A stretch of 64,000 nucleotides of DNA from Ruminococcus sp. (GTDB taxonomy: Bacteria > Bacillota > Clostridia > Oscillospirales > Ruminococcaceae): contig JAEEVL010000012.1 of the NCBI GenBank assembly GCA_016290875.1, positions 1-64,000 on the forward strand. Direction: 5' to 3'. Positions within the stretch are counted from its first letter, which is position 1, and every line of letters begins with the position of its first letter. Both the position numbers and the translations under genes were made by a program. The notes under the pieces are model-generated. The model was not told the DNA's origin and did not search any database. It saw nothing but the letters and a program-made list of their open reading frames with translations. Shown here one piece after another: positions 26,458 through 34,755 of the stretch.

Positions 26458-27077
26458 TAAAAATACTTTTGGTGGACGATGTTTCTATACTTCGTGCAGG
26501 TCTTAAAGCTGTCATATCAGGCGACGACAGTCTGAAAGTAGTCGGCGAAGCTTCAAACGGAAAAGAAGCTTTTGAAATGGCAACACGTCTCAGTCCGGAT
26601 GTTGTGCTTATGGATATGCGTATGCCGGACTTTGACGGCAGTTACGGCACAAGGCAGATCAAGACGGCGTTTCCGGATATAAAAGTTCTCGTTCTCACGA
26701 CATTCGATGACCAGGAGACTGTTGACCGCGCTATCGCTGCCGGTGCAGACGGTTATATCCTCAAAGAAATGGACAATGACAAAATAGTGAACTCCATTAA
26801 GGCTGTCGCCGGCGGTATAAATGTGTTCTGCGACAATATCTTCCAGTCGATAAAGAAAAACGTAACTCAGTCCAATCCCAAGGACTTCGGACTGACCGAG
26901 CGCGAGATAGATTTCATCAGATTGATATGCGACGGTGCTGATAACAAGGAGATCTCCGCAAAGCTCTTCCTTGCCGAAGGTACTGTCCGAAACGGTATTT
27001 CCCGGCTTCTCGAAAAGCTCAGCCTCAAAGACCGCACACAGCTTGCAGTTTTTGCGATAAAGAATAACATTGTATAA
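26454..27077 (+). CDS. NarL/FixJ-type response regulator
   Basis: A 207-residue regulator. The receiver domain (1-120) has the acidic pair near residue 8, the phospho-acceptor Asp in DVVLMDMRMPDFDG (about residue 53), Thr in LTTFDD and Lys in YILKEM. The C-terminal LuxR-type helix-turn-helix (about 145-205) reads GLTEREIDFIRLICDGADNK and FLAEGTVRNGISRLLEKLSL. It should be phosphorylated by the kinase just upstream and bind a dyad. A perfect 7-bp dyad lies 50 bp after its stop, in front of the next promoter. Confidence 0.93.
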   Translation: MIKILLVDDVSILRAGLKAVISGDDSLKVVGEASNGKEAFEMATRLSPDVVLMDMRMPDFDGSYGTRQIKTAFPDIKVLVLTTFDDQETVDRAIAAGADGYILKEMDNDKIVNSIKAVAGGINVFCDNIFQSIKKNVTQSNPKDFGLTEREIDFIRLICDGADNKEISAKLFLAEGTVRNGISRLLEKLSLKDRTQLAVFAIKNNIV

Positions 27078-27080
27078 ACC

Positions 27081-27113
27081 AATACACCGGCCTGTAATGG
27101 TCGGTGTATTTTA
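27081..27113 (+). terminator. Terminator of the two-component operon
   Basis: AATACACCGGCC/GGTCGGTGTATT stem (27081-27092, 27099-27110) with one G-U pair, followed by TTTATTATA. Confidence 0.75.
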
Positions 27114-27126
27114 TTATAGTGACATT

Positions 27127-27145
27127 TGTCACTCACAAAGTGACA
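27127..27145. promoter_or_regulatory. Candidate operator dyad of the lipid operon
   Basis: A perfect inverted repeat TGTCACT-N5-AGTGACA. Its centre (27136) lies about 53 bp upstream of the transcription start expected from the promoter at 27155-27182, a normal place for an activator. The NarL-type regulator encoded 50 bp away is the obvious candidate protein. That link is inferred. Confidence 0.5.
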
Positions 27146-27154
27146 GTCGACCTC

Positions 27155-27182
27155 TTCCAAATTTCAGCAAAATGAGTATAAT
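27155..27182 (+). promoter_or_regulatory. Weak -35 promoter of the small membrane protein/lipid operon
   Basis: -10 TATAAT (27177-27182) is perfect but the best -35 is only TTCCAA (27155-27160) with a 16-bp spacer. A poor -35 fits an activator-dependent promoter and the dyad just upstream. Confidence 0.5.
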
Positions 27183-27216
27183 TACAATATAGAATACAAA
27201 AAGCAGGTGAAAACCT

Positions 27217-27486
27217 ATGAAAAAAAGCACTAAAACTAGACTTATAATCACTGCTGCATTAATATTAATAACCGGAACAATAACGCTGACTGTTAACGTT
27301 TTCATCGGAAGCGGCATCATTCTTATAGATCTTTTTTTACTGATACTTTATAACGCATTCACAACTAATTCCCAAAGCGCAGATGAAAAAGAGACTGGCA
27401 AACTTATGATTATTGCATTTCTCCTGATATTAGCATATTGTATATTATTCTTTGCAGCTATTTTCAGTATAATCAACAACTGGTAA
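27217..27486 (+). CDS. Small three-TM membrane protein, unknown
   Basis: An 89-residue protein with a basic N-terminus (MKKSTKTR) and hydrophobic segments at about 8-28, 30-48 and 65-86, separated by a polar loop NSQSADEKETGK. The ribosome binding site is AGCAGGTG, about 7 nt upstream. It is the first gene after the dyad-bearing promoter and may be a sensor accessory or a lipid-enzyme partner. No family is recognised. Confidence 0.6.
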   Translation: MKKSTKTRLIITAALILITGTITLTVNVFIGSGIILIDLFLLILYNAFTTNSQSADEKETGKLMIIAFLLILAYCILFFAAIFSIINNW

Positions 27487-27557
27487 GAAGAAGTCAACGA
27501 CTATTTTAACCCTGCAGCGAAATCACAGGATAAAAACGAAAGACAAGGTGAATTACT

Positions 27558-28124
27558 ATGAAAGTAACATTCTACGAAATACAGGATTGCTATTACGAAC
27601 TTGTATACAATAGCCCGGCAATCATCGCTCCCCCGAGCACTGATAAGGAGCTGTTGAATAAATACATATTTATTCAGCTGTTAGACGGCCGATGGGTACA
27701 CTATATGAACCAGGACGAGATCGCTCTTCTGGAAAAAAATATCGGCTGCGATACTCTTATCTTCTGTAGTGATGAAGACAGTCACCGGATAGACGCTCAG
27801 CTCCAGGCAGACTATGAAGCTCAATCCGGCATAGGACTTACTGTGCTTATGGTATTGCTGTTCATTCTCGGCGTCTTTATGCTTGCCGCCGACATAAATT
27901 TCGGCAAATATATGTCAATTGCAAGTTTCTTAGTTTTATTCATAAGTGCCTTGCGCTCAAACAAATCAGCAGCCATAACCGTTTTAATTATACTTATAAG
28001 CATACCGATTATATTTGTCATTTGCGTCATGTTGGTGATCGCAGCCTGCTCAGAAGCTATTAACGACTGCGGCGGTGAAGCAGAAGCAGTCGGCAGAATG
28101 GGAAGCCTGCTGCTGAGTTTCTAA
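27558..28124 (+). CDS. Membrane protein with N-terminal VTFYEIQDCYYEL domain (paralogue 1)
   Basis: A 188-residue protein with a soluble N-terminal domain of about 75 residues (VTFYEIQDCYYEL, PSTDKELLNKY, QLLDGRWVHYMN). It is followed by four hydrophobic segments (about 92-110, 114-128, 134-156, 158-170) and a short polar tail. The first 60 residues are closely repeated in the next gene, so this is a tandem duplication with diverged membrane parts. The small domain may be cytoplasmic because the first membrane segment follows a charged stretch. No known family is recognised. Confidence 0.65.
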   Translation: MKVTFYEIQDCYYELVYNSPAIIAPPSTDKELLNKYIFIQLLDGRWVHYMNQDEIALLEKNIGCDTLIFCSDEDSHRIDAQLQADYEAQSGIGLTVLMVLLFILGVFMLAADINFGKYMSIASFLVLFISALRSNKSAAITVLIILISIPIIFVICVMLVIAACSEAINDCGGEAEAVGRMGSLLLSF

Positions 28125-28155
28125 TACTACCAACAATAAGTCCGGAGTGATAATT

Positions 28156-28548
28156 ATGAAAGTAACATTCTACGAAATACAGGATTGCTATTACGAACTT
28201 ATAGACAATAAACCAGCTATCATTGCTCCAGCGCCTACTGATAAAGAACTGCTGAGTAAATACCATTTCATTCAGCTGTTAGACGGCCGTTGGGTGCATT
28301 ATATGAACGAATTTGAATTTTCGTATATGAAGCACAATTCAAACCGTAAAACAGTGCTTTTCATCTTTCCGATTGAAAACCATCAAATGACCGTACAGCA
28401 GCGAAAAAAGAATATTGCGCTAATAATATTATTAATCATCTACTTCCTTATAACAGCATATTTCTTTTGGTTAGTCAACAGTTGTGTCAATGATTGTGAG
28501 AATGACATTAATAATTTTCCAAATTCGTGTCAGGAAAGCCAGGAATAA
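28156..28548 (+). CDS. Membrane protein with N-terminal VTFYEIQDCYYEL domain (paralogue 2)
   Basis: A 130-residue protein. Its first 60 residues nearly repeat those of the preceding gene (VTFYEIQDCYYEL, LLDGRWVHYMN). It has only one clear C-terminal hydrophobic segment (about 88-108) followed by an acidic, asparagine-rich tail. The frame is open from a GTG at 28147, but the ATG at 28156 with GGAG 8 nt upstream corresponds to the start of the paralogue. It lies 32 bp after paralogue 1 and 27 bp before the Lgt-like gene. Confidence 0.65.
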   Translation: MKVTFYEIQDCYYELIDNKPAIIAPAPTDKELLSKYHFIQLLDGRWVHYMNEFEFSYMKHNSNRKTVLFIFPIENHQMTVQQRKKNIALIILLIIYFLITAYFFWLVNSCVNDCENDINNFPNSCQESQE

Positions 28549-28574
28549 AAACCTCATTCAGAAAGGTCAATGCT

Positions 28575-29291
28575 ATGAATATACACATAAATACAGATCA
28601 CGGTGCGATATCACCGTACAAGATCTTTCTCCTGCTTGCATTAGCCGCCGGAACAGCTGTTATCCTACGACTATGCATCAAGCGCGGGATACCGGCTAAA
28701 AAAGCCCTGCTCCTTGCAGTTATCCTCCAGCCAATGTGCATTTTCTGCGCTGCGGTGTTTACTTTTATTACATCCGGCGGAAAGAACATAGGCATCGCTT
28801 CAATAGGAGCAGCTGCCGGTGTGTATCTGTCTGCGCTTATTATCTCCCGCATATGGAACAGGCCCGGTGAACAGAGAATAATACTCCAGAACTGCACATT
28901 TGCTATGCCGCTGATGTACGGTATAGCAAAAACAGGCTGCTTTACAGCCGGCTGCTGTCACGGTATAGAGTATAATGGTGTACTCTGTGTTGAGTACTCC
29001 GGCAAGCTGACTGGTGACATATGCGTGTTTCCTGTACAGCTCCTTGAATCCGCAGTCTTTATCGCTATATTCATAGCCGGAATGATCTTTCTGAAAAAGC
29101 ACGACATACATTCAGTACATAAGGTAACCATTCTTTCAGCCGCAGCAAAATTCACCCTGGAATTCCTCAGGAAGTCGCACTCGCACAAGGCATTATCCAT
29201 CGAACAGGCAGTCTGCCTTGCAATAACGATAGTTTGTCTCATCGATATGAAGAAAAAACAGAAGCGTTCATCGGTCCAGGAACTTGCATGA
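28575..29291 (+). CDS. Lgt-like (prolipoprotein diacylglyceryl transferase family) membrane protein
   Basis: A 238-residue integral membrane protein of about seven spans. It has the Lgt signature region in altered form: GIAKTGCFTAGCCHG (about residues 118-132; Lgt normally has GRIGCFxxGCC.G) and FPVQLLESAVF (Lgt normally PTQLYES). True Lgt moves diacylglycerol from phosphatidylglycerol to lipobox cysteines. The conserved Arg after the first glycine of the signature is replaced here (KTG), and the family's His-Gly region near residue 100 is not evident. The enzyme may therefore act on a different acceptor. Start 28575 is chosen for AAAGG 9 nt upstream. It sits in a lipid-enzyme operon. Confidence 0.7.
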   Translation: MNIHINTDHGAISPYKIFLLLALAAGTAVILRLCIKRGIPAKKALLLAVILQPMCIFCAAVFTFITSGGKNIGIASIGAAAGVYLSALIISRIWNRPGEQRIILQNCTFAMPLMYGIAKTGCFTAGCCHGIEYNGVLCVEYSGKLTGDICVFPVQLLESAVFIAIFIAGMIFLKKHDIHSVHKVTILSAAAKFTLEFLRKSHSHKALSIEQAVCLAITIVCLIDMKKKQKRSSVQELA

Positions 29292-29315
29292 CGCTCGGAA
29301 AAAGGGAGTGTTTCT

Positions 29316-29750
29316 ATGAAAACAACGACTATATCCAAGAATATCCCGGGTACATTAGCAAAAGCGAAAAGTGAAAGCTCTTCAATGAAAAACAGGAATA
29401 TCTTTCAGAGTATGCGCTGTGCGTTTCAGGGTATGCAGGCAGCCTGGAGGAAAGAGCGAAATTTTCGTGAATATACCGCGATATATGCGGTGTTCTTCTC
29501 GGCAGGACTGCTGCTCGGTATATCGGCTGTAGAATTCCTTATCGGCTTTGCACTTGTCTGCGGAGTCTTTGCGGCAGAATACCTCAACACCGCACTTGAA
29601 CGTCTCATCGACAGCAGATTCCCTGAGATTTCTGCCGATAACAAGTTTATCAAGGATACCGCCGCTGCCGGAGTATTCATTCTCTCGATAGCATTCTTCG
29701 TATCACAGGCGATCATCCTCATTCCAAGACTTATAGAACTGCTAAAATGA
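29316..29750 (+). CDS. DgkA-type diacylglycerol/undecaprenol kinase
   Basis: A 144-residue small membrane kinase of the DgkA family, with three hydrophobic segments and the signature EYLNTALERLID (about residues 88-99), preceded by NFREY and followed by KDTAAAGVFIL. Gram-positive members phosphorylate undecaprenol or diacylglycerol using ATP. Residues 1-30 form a Lys/Ser-rich extension longer than usual. The gene lies 24 bp after the Lgt-like gene and overlaps the next gene by 4 bp. In this operon the substrate could be the lipid alcohol made or used by the neighbours. Confidence 0.85.
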   Translation: MKTTTISKNIPGTLAKAKSESSSMKNRNIFQSMRCAFQGMQAAWRKERNFREYTAIYAVFFSAGLLLGISAVEFLIGFALVCGVFAAEYLNTALERLIDSRFPEISADNKFIKDTAAAGVFILSIAFFVSQAIILIPRLIELLK

Positions 29751-30331
29751 GAATTCTTATCATGTACGCGACGCTGATGCCGGTAGTTATCGCCGGAGCC
29801 GCAAATATGGTCTTCACAAAGACTCAGCTTTACCGCTCCCACAATTCCCCGATAGACGGCGGAAAGAGTTTCTCTGACGGCAAGCGCATCTTCGGCGACA
29901 ACAAGACATGGGCAGGTTTTTTCGGCATGACAGCGGCTGCCGCACTCGCGCAGATACTATGGGGACTTCTCTCGACATCGTCCGAAGCAATAGGCAGCAG
30001 AAATGAGCTGTATCACAGCTTTGACAACACTCTGCTGTTCAACGCTGCGGCAGGTGCATTGTTCGGTCTGGCATATGTGCTGTTTGAACTCCCGAACAGC
30101 TTTATCAAACGCCGTCTCGATATACAGCCCGGAAAGACTGAACGCGGCTTAAAAGGCGCTGTGTTCTTCGTCATAGATCAGGTAGACTCTCTGTTCGGAG
30201 TAGTTCTGATACTTGCATTTTTCTCAGGCCTGACATTCCCCCAGTACATACAGTATATCATCCTCGGCGCATTCACCCATATCGCGCTGAACGCTCTGCT
30301 GTTCACTATGAAGATACGCAGAAATATTTAA
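29747..30331 (+). CDS. CarS/DUF46-like CTP-dependent membrane nucleotidyltransferase
   Basis: A 194-residue protein with about five membrane spans, resembling the CDP-archaeol synthase (CarS, formerly DUF46) branch of the CdsA superfamily. Landmarks are DGGKSFSDGKRIFGDNKTWAG (about 37-57), the KTW/G motif typical of CarS, ELPNSFIKRRLDIQPGK near residue 115, and VIDQVDSLFG near residue 142. CarS activates archaetidic acid with CTP. Bacterial members have unknown substrates. It overlaps dgkA-like and lies 19 bp before a UbiA gene; the CarS-UbiA pair mirrors two consecutive steps in archaeal ether lipid synthesis. Confidence 0.75.
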   Translation: MRILIMYATLMPVVIAGAANMVFTKTQLYRSHNSPIDGGKSFSDGKRIFGDNKTWAGFFGMTAAAALAQILWGLLSTSSEAIGSRNELYHSFDNTLLFNAAAGALFGLAYVLFELPNSFIKRRLDIQPGKTERGLKGAVFFVIDQVDSLFGVVLILAFFSGLTFPQYIQYIILGAFTHIALNALLFTMKIRRNI

Positions 30332-30350
30332 CGCTAAGGAGGCGTTCTTT

Positions 30351-31247
30351 ATGCTGAAACGACTTAATATTTATTTCAAGGAAATGTATCCCCTGATACC
30401 GAGACTTCTTCTCGGCGGAATAGTCTTTTTCGAGATTTACTTCATAATACTTCTCAATAACGGAGTAACAGATTTCAGGATAAGCCTGGCTGAATTCATC
30501 GGCGGTTTCACGGTATTCAGCTTCCTTTGCTGGCTTCGTATCGCAGATGATTTCAAGGACTACGAGCTCGACTGCCGTCTGTTCAAGGAGCGTCCGCTCC
30601 CATCCGGAAGAGTTACCAAAAAAGACCTCGCCATATTCATAGGACTTCTCATAGGCGTGACGATTCTGCTCAATGTATGCTTTATGAACAACATCCCGTT
30701 CTTTGTATTCCTCTATGTTTACGGAACACTGATGTCGATGTGGTTCTTCCAGAAGAAAAAGATACAAAAAAGCCTTCCGCTCGCACTCGTCACACACAAC
30801 CCCGTGCAGATGATAATGAATATCTACATCATTTCATTCACCTGCATAAAGTACGGTCTTAGCGCATTTACTCTGACAACTGTCCTTGCAGCTTTCACGC
30901 TCTACTTCCCGGCGCTGATATGGGAAATTTCCCGAAAGATAAAGGCTCCCGAGGACGAGACAGAATACGTCACATATTCAAAGCTTTTCGGCTACCGCAA
31001 GGCAACGAGATTTGTACTGATACTCACAATAGTTGACATCATAACTAACTTCCTGCTTGTTTACAGACTCAGCTGGCTTTCAGTCATCGCTCTTTTCATA
31101 AACGTCTGCTGGATGACATGGAAATTCATCGAATATATGCGCGATCCGCACAAGTTCAGACTTGTTGAAAAGGTCGAGCGCTACACTTACATACAGGAAA
31201 GCATTATGCTCCTGACAGTCGGAGGATATATTGCTTTTGCGAGGTGA
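30351..31247 (+). CDS. UbiA-family prenyltransferase
   Basis: A 298-residue integral membrane prenyltransferase with about eight to nine spans. The first Asp-rich motif is clear: LRIADDFKDYELDCRLF with the D-x3-D spacing near residues 64-72, followed by RPLPSGRVTKKDL. A second acidic motif is less clear (KAPEDETEY near residue 203). UbiA enzymes transfer prenyl groups to aromatic rings, or, in the DGGGP synthase branch, to glycerol phosphates. It follows the CarS-like gene at 19 bp and precedes the PEP-synthase-like gene at 5 bp, so co-expression is certain. The acceptor is unknown. Confidence 0.85.
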   Translation: MLKRLNIYFKEMYPLIPRLLLGGIVFFEIYFIILLNNGVTDFRISLAEFIGGFTVFSFLCWLRIADDFKDYELDCRLFKERPLPSGRVTKKDLAIFIGLLIGVTILLNVCFMNNIPFFVFLYVYGTLMSMWFFQKKKIQKSLPLALVTHNPVQMIMNIYIISFTCIKYGLSAFTLTTVLAAFTLYFPALIWEISRKIKAPEDETEYVTYSKLFGYRKATRFVLILTIVDIITNFLLVYRLSWLSVIALFINVCWMTWKFIEYMRDPHKFRLVEKVERYTYIQESIMLLTVGGYIAFAR

Positions 31248-31252
31248 TATAA

Positions 31253-33595
31253 ATGATCGTAACTGCTGAAAACTACACCCGGTACTGCGTCGGTGCAAAG
31301 GCTGAAAGGCTCTTTCAGATGAAACAGCACGGGATGAACGTCCCCGAGTTCTTCTGTATAACCCGGTATTCAACTGACCAAGAGATACTCAGATACGTAA
31401 ATAAGACATTCAGCAAAGGAACTCTGTTTTCTGTACGCTCTTCCGCATCTGCCGAGGACAGCAGTTCATTCTCGTTCGCCGGACAGCTGGACACATTCCT
31501 GTTCGTTCCGGCAGACGAGCTCCTCGAAAAAATCACACGCTGCCGTGCTTCTGCCGACAGCGCGTGCGTGAATGAATACCTTCGCATCAACGGCATACAC
31601 CGCGACGAGCTTCAGGTCAATGTCATTGTACAGGTAATGGTAAACGCTGACTGCTCCGGTGTTGTTTTCACCGCAAATCCGCAGGGCATACTCAGCGAGA
31701 CGGTCATCACCGTCGGCGCAGGAACAGGCGATAATGTGGTCGAAGACCGCGTAGCCGTCAACACTTATTACTGCAGCCGCTCTGACAGCAGTTTCTATGC
31801 AGAACTCCATGAGGGCGCTCCTAAGCTTACAAACGATATGATCCGGGAGCTTCTGAAGATCGCTTCTGTTGTGCGCGGACAGTTTGGCTGCGAATGTGAT
31901 ATTGAATACGCTGTCAAAAACGGCGAGATATTCATTCTGCAGGCAAGGCCTATCACTACGCTGCACGCTGACGGACATATAATTCTCGACAGCAGCAATA
32001 TATCGGAAAGCTATCCGGGTATCTCATCACCGATGACTATCAGTTTCGTCAAGGACGTTTACAGCATAGTTTTCACAAGCTGTGTCCGCCGGATAACACG
32101 TAATGACGGAACTGCCGAACAGCTCAGCGATGTCCTTTCTAATATGACAGACTCTGCAAACGGCAGGATATACTACCGTATAAGCAGCTGGTACGACATA
32201 ATAACAATGCTGCCTTTCAGCAAGAAAATAATTCCCGTATGGCAGGAAATGCTCGGCGTATCCGATAAAAGTGTGTCCCGTTCGGCCGGTGCTCCGCGTC
32301 GCATGACAAAACTAAGAGTAATGTGCTCTTTCGTTCAGCTTATGCTCGCCAACGAACGCAATATGAAAAAACTGAACCGAAAATTCGGCACGATATATCC
32401 GCAGTTCTGTACACGTATTGCTCAGACTGATTCCCCTGCTGAGCTGTTCAGCATATACGTTGAGCTGAAAACCGCACTCGCTGACTGCTGGGATCTTACG
32501 CTCGTTAATGATATGTACGCATTCATTTTCACCGGACTGCTGAAGCACTCACTCAGATGCGAAAATCCTGAGGATACGGCTAATCAGATCATCTGCGGTT
32601 CAAGCTCGATAGAAAGTATGAAGCCTGTCCGTATGCTGAGCGATATACGCGATTCACTCCGCAGCGAAAACAGCTATAAAGAATTCTGCGGTATTTCAAC
32701 TATTGAAGAATTTGAGAAATTCATCTCACAGCCAACGCGCTCTGCGGAACTCATAGAACAATACATCAGCGAATACGGCGACAGATGCTCGAGTGAGCTA
32801 AAACTCGAAGCTGAGACCTACCGCACCAATCCGCTGCTTCTTATCGAGACCATATCCACATTCAATGAAGTGCCGCATGAAGAAACAGCTCAGCGTCCGA
32901 AGCTGCACGGTCTGTCCAGACTTTACGCTAAAAAAGCCTATAACGGTATTCTTCTCCGCGAAAAATCCCGTATGTCACGCAGTAAGATATTCGGACTTAT
33001 CCGTGAGATCGTACTGAAATGCGGAAAACACCTCAGCGAATGCGGATACATAATACAGCCTCGTGATGTATTCTATCTGACATTTTCCGAGCTTGAACAG
33101 GCGGTAAACGGTAAGACTTCCGGACTGTTTGAGCTCATTGATTCACGCCGCCAGCAATGGAAATCTTTTGCGGCTATTCCCCAGTATACGCGCATAGTTT
33201 TTGACAGGGAAGTCTTCGACAAACACCCCGCTGATTTCGTATCTGCTACCATAAACAGCGGAGATCAGCTTATCTACGGAACGCCCTGTTCATCCGGCAT
33301 AATCGAGGGTGAGATAACTCACATCTCGTCACTCACCGCAGATACTGACGCATCTGGAAAAATAATTCTCGCCGATGTCACCGATCCCGGCTGGGTATTC
33401 GTTATCTCTCAGTCGCTCGGAATAATCTCAAAGCGAGGCTCTCTTCTCTCCCATACGGCTATAATCTCCCGTGAACTCAGAAAGCCTGCCGTAGTCGGTG
33501 TCGGCAATGCCTGTGATCATTTCCGCGACGGCGATTACGTCCGTCTGAACGGCATCGACGGCACTATCCAGCTGCTGCGGCAAGCTGCATCATAA
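31253..33595 (+). CDS. PEP-synthase/rifampicin-phosphotransferase-like enzyme
   Basis: A 780-residue protein with an N-terminal ATP-grasp domain of the PPDK type (about 1-245: GAKAERLFQMKQ, VRSSASAEDSSSFSFAGQ, VVEDRV, CDIEYAV, LQARPITT). A long helical middle domain (about 255-650) is followed by a C-terminal phosphohistidine swivel domain (about 680-778) with the catalytic His in GSLLSHTAIISRELRKPAVV. The TIM-barrel PEP/pyruvate domain of true PEP synthase is absent, so the order matches rifampicin phosphotransferase. Such proteins transfer the beta-phosphate of ATP to a third substrate held by the middle domain. Here that substrate could be a lipid or prenol. It is in the same operon as UbiA. 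Confidence 0.82.
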   Translation: MIVTAENYTRYCVGAKAERLFQMKQHGMNVPEFFCITRYSTDQEILRYVNKTFSKGTLFSVRSSASAEDSSSFSFAGQLDTFLFVPADELLEKITRCRASADSACVNEYLRINGIHRDELQVNVIVQVMVNADCSGVVFTANPQGILSETVITVGAGTGDNVVEDRVAVNTYYCSRSDSSFYAELHEGAPKLTNDMIRELLKIASVVRGQFGCECDIEYAVKNGEIFILQARPITTLHADGHIILDSSNISESYPGISSPMTISFVKDVYSIVFTSCVRRITRNDGTAEQLSDVLSNMTDSANGRIYYRISSWYDIITMLPFSKKIIPVWQEMLGVSDKSVSRSAGAPRRMTKLRVMCSFVQLMLANERNMKKLNRKFGTIYPQFCTRIAQTDSPAELFSIYVELKTALADCWDLTLVNDMYAFIFTGLLKHSLRCENPEDTANQIICGSSSIESMKPVRMLSDIRDSLRSENSYKEFCGISTIEEFEKFISQPTRSAELIEQYISEYGDRCSSELKLEAETYRTNPLLLIETISTFNEVPHEETAQRPKLHGLSRLYAKKAYNGILLREKSRMSRSKIFGLIREIVLKCGKHLSECGYIIQPRDVFYLTFSELEQAVNGKTSGLFELIDSRRQQWKSFAAIPQYTRIVFDREVFDKHPADFVSATINSGDQLIYGTPCSSGIIEGEITHISSLTADTDASGKIILADVTDPGWVFVISQSLGIISKRGSLLSHTAIISRELRKPAVVGVGNACDHFRDGDYVRLNGIDGTIQLLRQAAS

Positions 33596-33606
33596 AGGAG
33601 CTAACT

Positions 33607-34683
33607 ATGAAATTCAAGGCAGTAAGTTTTGAGCCAACGGATAAAAAAAACATCAGAAAGTTCCTTCGCTTTCCTGCCAGACTTTACACGAAAACACAGC
33701 TCACCCAGGATCCGGCAGCTGAAAAAGCCATTCTGACAGATCAGCATATACTCAGCCGCTATTTTACCGTATATCCTTTTCTTGTATTCGATGAGAAAAA
33801 CAGAACTGCCGCACGCTGCATACTTACTGTTTACCCTGATGTTCCCTGTGCATATATCGGTTTTTTCGAATGTATTGACAACTCCGATGCTGCACGCTGT
33901 ATTTTCAGAGCAGCTGAAAACAAGGCAAAATCTCTCGGCTGCAGTTCAGTAGTCGGACCAGTTGACGCTTCTTTCTGGATAGGCTACCGTCTCAAGACAA
34001 ATGCATTCGACAAACTGCCTTATACCGGCGAACCATATAATCTCCCCTACTACGAAAGGCTGTTCCTTGAAAACGGTTACAGCGTCAGCGGTGAATACGT
34101 CTCCAACCGTTACGGCAGGATACCGCATAGTTTTCTCAACAGAAAAAATGTCCGCAGGCTCCAGCACTTCACAGAGAACGGCTATTCGATTTGCAGTCTC
34201 ACTAAGGATACATTTGAAAAAAGTCTGCATGAGATCTACCGCATGATAACAGCTCTGTACAGTGATTTTCAGACGTTTTCGCTCATCACCGAGGACGAAT
34301 TCTGCAAGCTGTATGCCCCGATGAAATACGCCGCTGATTATGATATGGTCAAGATAGCATATCAGAACGGCAAAGCAGTCGGATTCTTTGTAACACTTCC
34401 GAATTACGGAAACGCTTCATGCGGAAATCTTACTCTCTCAAAACTGCTGCATATCCTGAAAGTCAGAAAAGCTCCTCAGGACTATATTCTTCTGTATCTC
34501 GGCTCAGAACCGGAACATCCAGGTCTCGGGAAAGCACTCTCCGAGTGTCTTCTCAGGGATATATGCAAAAAACAGGCTGTTTCAGTTGGTGCGCTCATAC
34601 GCAAAGGCAAAGTCACCGGAAGCTATTTCAGTCAGCTCATAGAAGAACAGTATACTTATGCCCTGTATGAAAAAAAGGTATGA
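33607..34683 (+). CDS. GNAT-like acyltransferase of unknown substrate
   Basis: A 358-residue soluble protein. The N-terminal third contains an incomplete GNAT-like fold (RKFLRFPARLY, then YIGFFECIDNSDAARCIF and KSLGCSSVVGPVDASFWIGY, as in large acetyltransferase-like proteins of about 370 residues). A second GNAT-like part near residues 240-340 includes QNGKAVGFFVTLPNY and GSEPEHPGLGKALSECLLRD. Family members are often found in lipid or secondary metabolite operons; their acceptor is unknown. It starts 11 bp after the phosphotransferase-like gene with AAGGAG upstream and is the last gene of the operon, before a strong terminator. Confidence 0.65.
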   Translation: MKFKAVSFEPTDKKNIRKFLRFPARLYTKTQLTQDPAAEKAILTDQHILSRYFTVYPFLVFDEKNRTAARCILTVYPDVPCAYIGFFECIDNSDAARCIFRAAENKAKSLGCSSVVGPVDASFWIGYRLKTNAFDKLPYTGEPYNLPYYERLFLENGYSVSGEYVSNRYGRIPHSFLNRKNVRRLQHFTENGYSICSLTKDTFEKSLHEIYRMITALYSDFQTFSLITEDEFCKLYAPMKYAADYDMVKIAYQNGKAVGFFVTLPNYGNASCGNLTLSKLLHILKVRKAPQDYILLYLGSEPEHPGLGKALSECLLRDICKKQAVSVGALIRKGKVTGSYFSQLIEEQYTYALYEKKV

Positions 34684-34699
34684 CCTCATAAATATGTAA

Positions 34700-34743
34700 A
34701 AACCGCAGTATTCCGGGTAATGTCCCCGAGAATACTGCGGTTT
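34700..34743. terminator. Convergent bidirectional terminator
   Basis: A perfect 14-bp stem AAACCGCAGTATTC/GAATACTGCGGTTT. On the minus strand it is followed by TTTTACAT, on the plus strand only by GAACTG, so it is stronger for the EAL protein gene but also lies just past the lipid operon. Confidence 0.8.
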
Positions 34744-34755
34744 GAACTGTCAGGT

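Noticed and set aside
28575..29291. Ordinary prolipoprotein diacylglyceryl transferase (lgt)
   Set aside because: The signature is altered (KTGCFTAGCCHG, FPVQLLES) and the operon context is lipid synthesis, so the housekeeping name was not given.
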